Shown here: positions 59,930-64,000 of the stretch, piece after piece
How the letters are laid out: each line of letters begins with the position of its first letter
How positions within the stretch are numbered: the first letter of the stretch is position 1
Origin: Branchiostoma floridae
Lineage: Eukaryota; Chordata; Leptocardii; Amphioxiformes; Branchiostomatidae
Direction: 5' to 3'
Assembly (NCBI RefSeq): GCF_000003815.2
Contig: NC_049979.1
Span: forward strand, 14,803,459-14,867,458
Length of the DNA: 64,000 bases
Program-made: the position numbers and the translations under genes
Notes under the pieces: generated by a model
Databases searched by the model: none
Told to the model about the DNA's origin: nothing
What the model saw: the letters and a program-made list of their open reading frames with translations, nothing else

Positions 59930-60045
59930 TATTTAAAATTATATTATTCAAGACTAGATTATATTGGTAAAGCAAGAGATGCCTGGTCGGACATTGTTAA
60001 GGGCACCTCATATGAGGATGAACTGAACTGAACTGAACTGAAGAG
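59930..60045. repeat. Repeat ending in (GAACT)n, possible LINE 3' tail
   Basis: A segment with AGATGCCTGGTCGGACATTG ends in GAACT repeated four times (60020-60041). Short terminal tandem repeats are typical of 3' ends of non-LTR retrotransposons such as CR1. No reverse transcriptase sequence is present, so this would be a severely 5'-truncated copy. Confidence 0.4.
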
Positions 60046-60159
60046 ATACAAGCTGTGAGTGCAGTAGGAAGACCCATACACCACAGGCAGTATCAATGTA
60101 TGTTTATACATGACTTTTCCAGCACTTTCCTTCCCGATCCCATACATCGGACTGTAACA

Positions 60160-63100
60160 ATGCAAAGAGACGTCCACAAGATAATCATCTCAGCCTCAGA
60201 GCCTCAGGAGTTTGTACCCTACGGGCGTGAGTACACCTCCTGCCACCCGGATGGCTTTTCTCCACCCTCCCCCACCAGGACGCTGGACGGCACGTCCATG
60301 AGGGAGCATGGTGTCCCCATCAAGTCCTTCAGTGAGGTTTCCATGGCAGACACACCCAAGGTGAGGATTTTTACCGGGTATAAGTTCAAGAACCTCCAGG
60401 ATGGGATAAGTGCAAAAGCGACTAAGGATTTTGAACCTTAAAGTTATGTGTTGTAAGAAAATGGATTTTTGTCATACATATTTATCTCCTTAACAAAGTT
60501 GTACCCTTAGATATTTTCTTATGACACTACATCAACTCTCAGAATGAATGCCCAGCTCTGTGTGACTGTGGAGTTTGAACTAATCTTGTGTCTGAAATAT
60601 GTTTGCAGAATGAAGTGTCAGCTACATACATATAGAAGGATATCATGACTGTTAACACATTAGTTAAAACTGTTCAAGCTTCAAACTCAATCCATATATT
60701 TATAGAGAGAGTCTGACATGATCTGGTTATTTTCCTCCATCAGAAGGAGTCATGGTCCCTTCAGGCTGGGGGAGAGGGGGAGGTGTGTGATGAGGAGCTG
60801 TACACCAGGGGAAACACTGTGGTGTGGAGCAGGGGAGGCCAGAGTGCCACCAGGATGGTCATCAGGTCCTTCACTGTTCCTTCACCAGTCCAAGAGGTAA
60901 GTTGTGGGTCTCTACTGCATCTCAGCACAACACACCAGTTCGGTTCTTAGAGTCACAGTCTGGGTAAGGAACAGATTGGTTCAAGCCATAGCACACCGTT
61001 GGGTAAAATCAACATTTAACAATATGCTTTTCAAGAAGGGGAGTGGTTTCTTTAACATCCTCAAGGTGTGGCTGTCATAAAACATAGGACTAATGCCAGT
61101 ATGGTTCTCAACACCCACCTCAGAATAGTTTAACCATAAACTTTGTAATCCATTCGGTTTTTAAAGATGATTATGAACCATACAAGCTTGTGATATTGAT
61201 GCATTCACCTTTCCACTCTACTGCAGGCCTTGTGGTGCAGGTTTGAATTTTCTCGAAAGGAGGCAAACAAACCAGTCAAGAAGTCAGGTTTGCGGAATTA
61301 CTAGTAGTATTCTGTTCTACTGATGTAATCGGTATCATTCACATTTAGATATCACCCTTCCACTCTGCTTGATTCTTTCTTTTTAAATGAAAAATATTAT
61401 GGCACAGAGAAAAATAAGTTACCAAACCTTTGGGCTATTTATTAGGTTAAAGCTACTTCAAAAATTTATACTAAAAGAAACACACATAAATCTGACTGAT
61501 GATTGTTCCATTATCCATAGATAAAAAGGTGATGTCAGGTATTGCTGTTGTGGAGACTAGCTGTGTCAACATCTACACCAAGGAAGGGGAGGAGTACATT
61601 GCACCACTGCAGTTCCAGGTGACTCATGATATCTTAATGTCCAAGCTTTCTGTAGAGTATATCTCCCAACTACAGTATACAGACTTTTTTCACATACATT
61701 CCTTAGGCATGTTGACCAAAAAATCATTCAATATTTTTAATGCATATGTTGTACATTGTACATCCCTACAGGCCCAGCATACATGGTCTACTAAATATGG
61801 GCTACTGTTTGAAAGGAGCATCTCAGAGGCAGAAATTACCAGTCCAAAAAGGTTTGTTTGCACTGATTGATTTATGAACTTTTGATTTGTCTACAGGTGA
61901 TAATGCTAGATATTATATCAATGGTCCACTTTTGTGTTAATCAGATAAAACAAGTGTGTCAACACAAGTCATGTTTCGTGTAGTAGGATAGAATGAGCTG
62001 ATGAAAGAATGATATGTTGCAGTACCCTTGTGATCTGCTAGGCAGCATGCTTACTATATCTAACCTTCCCAACCAGGGGTTCTGAGGCCTTACCCAAGCT
62101 GTTCAGCATGTGTCATCCACTGGACGAGCTGTGTCCGGTCGTCTGCAAGTACGGAGGGCCACTTGGCGTCGGAAAACTGTCATATGTCAACGACCCCATG
62201 CAGCATGTGGTGTTTACCAGCGCTGATCCCTCCCTCGTGATGACCTATGACACAGTTCTGGGTGTCCACTCTGTCTGGACACTGAGGACGGCTAGGAATG
62301 AGGTATGTAAGGAGCATTTTGCCTCCTGTAAAGCTTACAGTTAAACAAAATTTGACAGGATAAAATTTCAATATAAGTTATTTCTTAAATTAATTTAGCC
62401 TTAACAAAATTTAATAATGTCCAAACTAAATTGATGTCCAATTTAAATCCAAACATCATGATAAGGAAAGCATAATCCATAGCAAGCAGAGATGTAGGGC
62501 TTTGTCAATATTTTCAGTGTATGAACAGAAATTTTATTCTGTATTGCTGTTGAGAACATTGTTGAAGTCAACGTTTGTTGCATTTTCAGGAAGTTGCTGG
62601 CCTATCCAGCACTCACTACGGTGACACGTCCACCATTCCGAGCATGCCCAGTTCGCATCATGTGACCACGCCACTTGCGGGCCTGAGCTCCAGTACGCAG
62701 TCCCGCCTCAGTCTGAGCCAGTCTCCGAGCCTGTCGCCTGCGTACAGAACCTACAGCCGACCCAGCACACCCGGGTTATCGTCAAGGTCTCACTCACCGG
62801 CTGTTCTCAGCCACATGGCCACTCTCAGGTACATCATTGATAACCTGCTGGGTGTATGTTCACACGTGTGTTTGTGTTTGTGTTTGTGCACACAACAGGT
62901 TATCAATTTTCTGGAGGATTTTACCAGGAAATTTGAATTCAGTCTTGTCATTCACACAATGTATTCTTGAACCTATATGTAGTGTTTGCCCATTTTGTTG
63001 ACATAAACTTGTTACCTCAGCCAGTAGAAAATTGCCTTTCTGGTGAGCTCCACTGGTCAAGTCATTCCATGTTATGATTTCTCTCTCTATAGTCGCTGCC

Positions 63101-64000
63101 AGTCCCCAGCACCAAACAACAGCAGTTCCTCCAAATCACTCAGCTACTCCATCTCCTCCCCGTGGGTCTCACGATCGCCCGCAAATATGGCGAGGACCCC
63201 AGCCTCCTCCTGCAGCTTTGCCTCACCCGGTCGCACCTTCGAGTCGTACCTGGAGATGCCGACACCCCTCACACCTGAAGTCTGCATGGACCATGTGTGG
63301 ACAGAAACTATGACAGCAAAAAGGTTCAACGCTACATGTTTACATGACCATGAGAATCTTTGAAACTGTACCCTGCTTTTCAGTTGGTACTCGTCATTGT
63401 GTAAATCACACCAGACTGCTACAAGCTGCAGTATTACACCTTGAACACTGTAAATGCTTCTGCGGTATCAAGTGTATCTGTCAGTAACACATTGTAGTGA
63501 GATAGGGGTCTGAAATCACAGTATGATGATAATGTTTCCTGTCTCCCCAGGGATGGTGTGCAGGGCCAGGCCTCCAAGGCGTTCTTGATGTCAGACGTTT
63601 GTGGACAGAAGTTTCTCTGTTATCTGATAGGAAAGAAACACGAGCTCAGGTTTGCCTTTGCTTCCTTGGTTTTATGTAAATTAGAGATCCATCCTTCTTT
63701 AATAGAGCATTAGGTTTTTTACTTAAGGAGTAATCCAAGAAAACAGAGAGGAGCTGTAAGTACGTGTACTTCATCAAACATCTACAAACCAAAGGAATGT
63801 GGTAGCAAATGTCATATGTTCCCATACATACAGTAAATGGTCTTTTAATACAAAAATCCATTAGAGAATTTACGTTTCCCTACATACCAATTTCACATGC
63901 TATCTGACAGCACCTAAATGTGAAAGTATGACATTTTTTTCTGTCAGATGTGTGAAGTTTGAGCCCAGCAATGACAATAGACAGCTCATCTTTGGAGCCA
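60160..64000 (+). CDS. ANAPC1: Anaphase-promoting complex subunit 1, N-terminal part
   Basis: APC1 is the largest scaffold of the APC/C ubiquitin ligase that drives anaphase and mitotic exit. Coding exons: 60160-60360, 60744-60896, 61227-61287, 61521-61618, 61772-61851, 62077-62302, 62590-62828, 63093-63323, 63551-63649 and 63948 to the edge. All junction phases agree. The ATG at 60160 is chosen because it starts just before SEPQEFVPYGREY, matching the vertebrate EFVPFGRD start. The N-terminal WD40 propeller is seen in KESWSLQ, CDEELYTRGNTVVWSRG, PVQEALWCRFEFS, TWSTKYGLLFERS, CHPLDELCPVVCK, ADPSLVMTYDTVLGVHSVWT and CMDHVWTETM. A long Ser/Pro-rich insert (exons 7-8, many SP and TP sites) corresponds to the loop that is CDK-phosphorylated in vertebrates to admit CDC20. 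The gene is cut by the window edge at about one quarter of its usual length. Confidence 0.95.

Noticed and set aside
60055-60159. Upstream extension of the ANAPC1 first exon
   Set aside because: It begins at GTG and has no similarity to APC1. The ATG at 60160 precedes the conserved EFVPYGRE segment closely.
1-64000. Bacterial-type features such as operons, CRISPR arrays, riboswitches and ribosome binding sites
   Set aside because: Gene structure is plainly that of an animal with spliced genes. No regularly spaced direct-repeat array or other prokaryotic signal was seen.
1-64000. tRNA, rRNA or snRNA genes
   Set aside because: I scanned for A/B box and rRNA-like stretches and saw none I could support by eye. 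A covariance-model search would be needed to exclude small RNAs in the introns.

Overview
The window is animal genomic DNA, most likely from a cephalochordate (amphioxus, Branchiostoma). The reasons are many small GT-AG exons, proteins that align almost residue for residue with vertebrate orthologues but come from an invertebrate-style compact genome, abundant short inverted-repeat (MITE-like) elements, and an intronless olfactory-receptor-like GPCR. The species assignment is an inference. The gene identifications are strong because exon phases close exactly across every complete gene except one linker in XRCC3.

Layout from left to right. The last two coding exons of a MARK/PAR-1 kinase with its KA1 domain (605-1767, +) are followed by a 3' UTR and about 5 kb of repeats that include an internally deleted mariner element (5179-5756). 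XRCC3, a RAD51 paralogue (8498-11321, -), is head to head with RAB3GAP2 (11731-31497, +, 36 coding exons, 1428 residues). RAB3GAP2 introns contain a SINE-like insertion, an antisense intronless GPCR (15376-16743, -), an inverted-repeat element with its own ORF (18862-19585) and a minisatellite. EEF1G (32511-37575, -, 10 exons, 431 residues) lies tail to tail with RAB3GAP2 and head to head with calcineurin B, PPP3R1 (38798-48384, +). Calcineurin B has a tandem pair of 60-nt exons that look mutually exclusive. ADP-dependent glucokinase, ADPGK (51629-55291, +, 6 exons, 477 residues), follows. A small unrecognised membrane-protein gene (57247-57958, -) appears to share a promoter with APC subunit 1, ANAPC1 (first coding exon at 60160, +), which runs off the right edge.

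The genes are unrelated housekeeping and signalling functions: polarity kinase, homologous recombination, Rab3/Rab18 regulation, translation elongation, calcium/phosphatase signalling, glycolysis and the cell cycle. The arrangement is the notable part. From general knowledge of human gene positions, RAB3GAP2 lies next to MARK1, XRCC3 near MARK3, and EEF1G near MARK2. One 37-kb stretch here holds a single MARK with all three companions. That is what an unduplicated ancestor of the vertebrate MARK paralogons should look like.

The best candidates for new biology are the calcineurin B exon pair, in which joining both exons creates a stop codon at the junction, the nested antisense GPCR, and the unclassified inverted-repeat element with an ORF.
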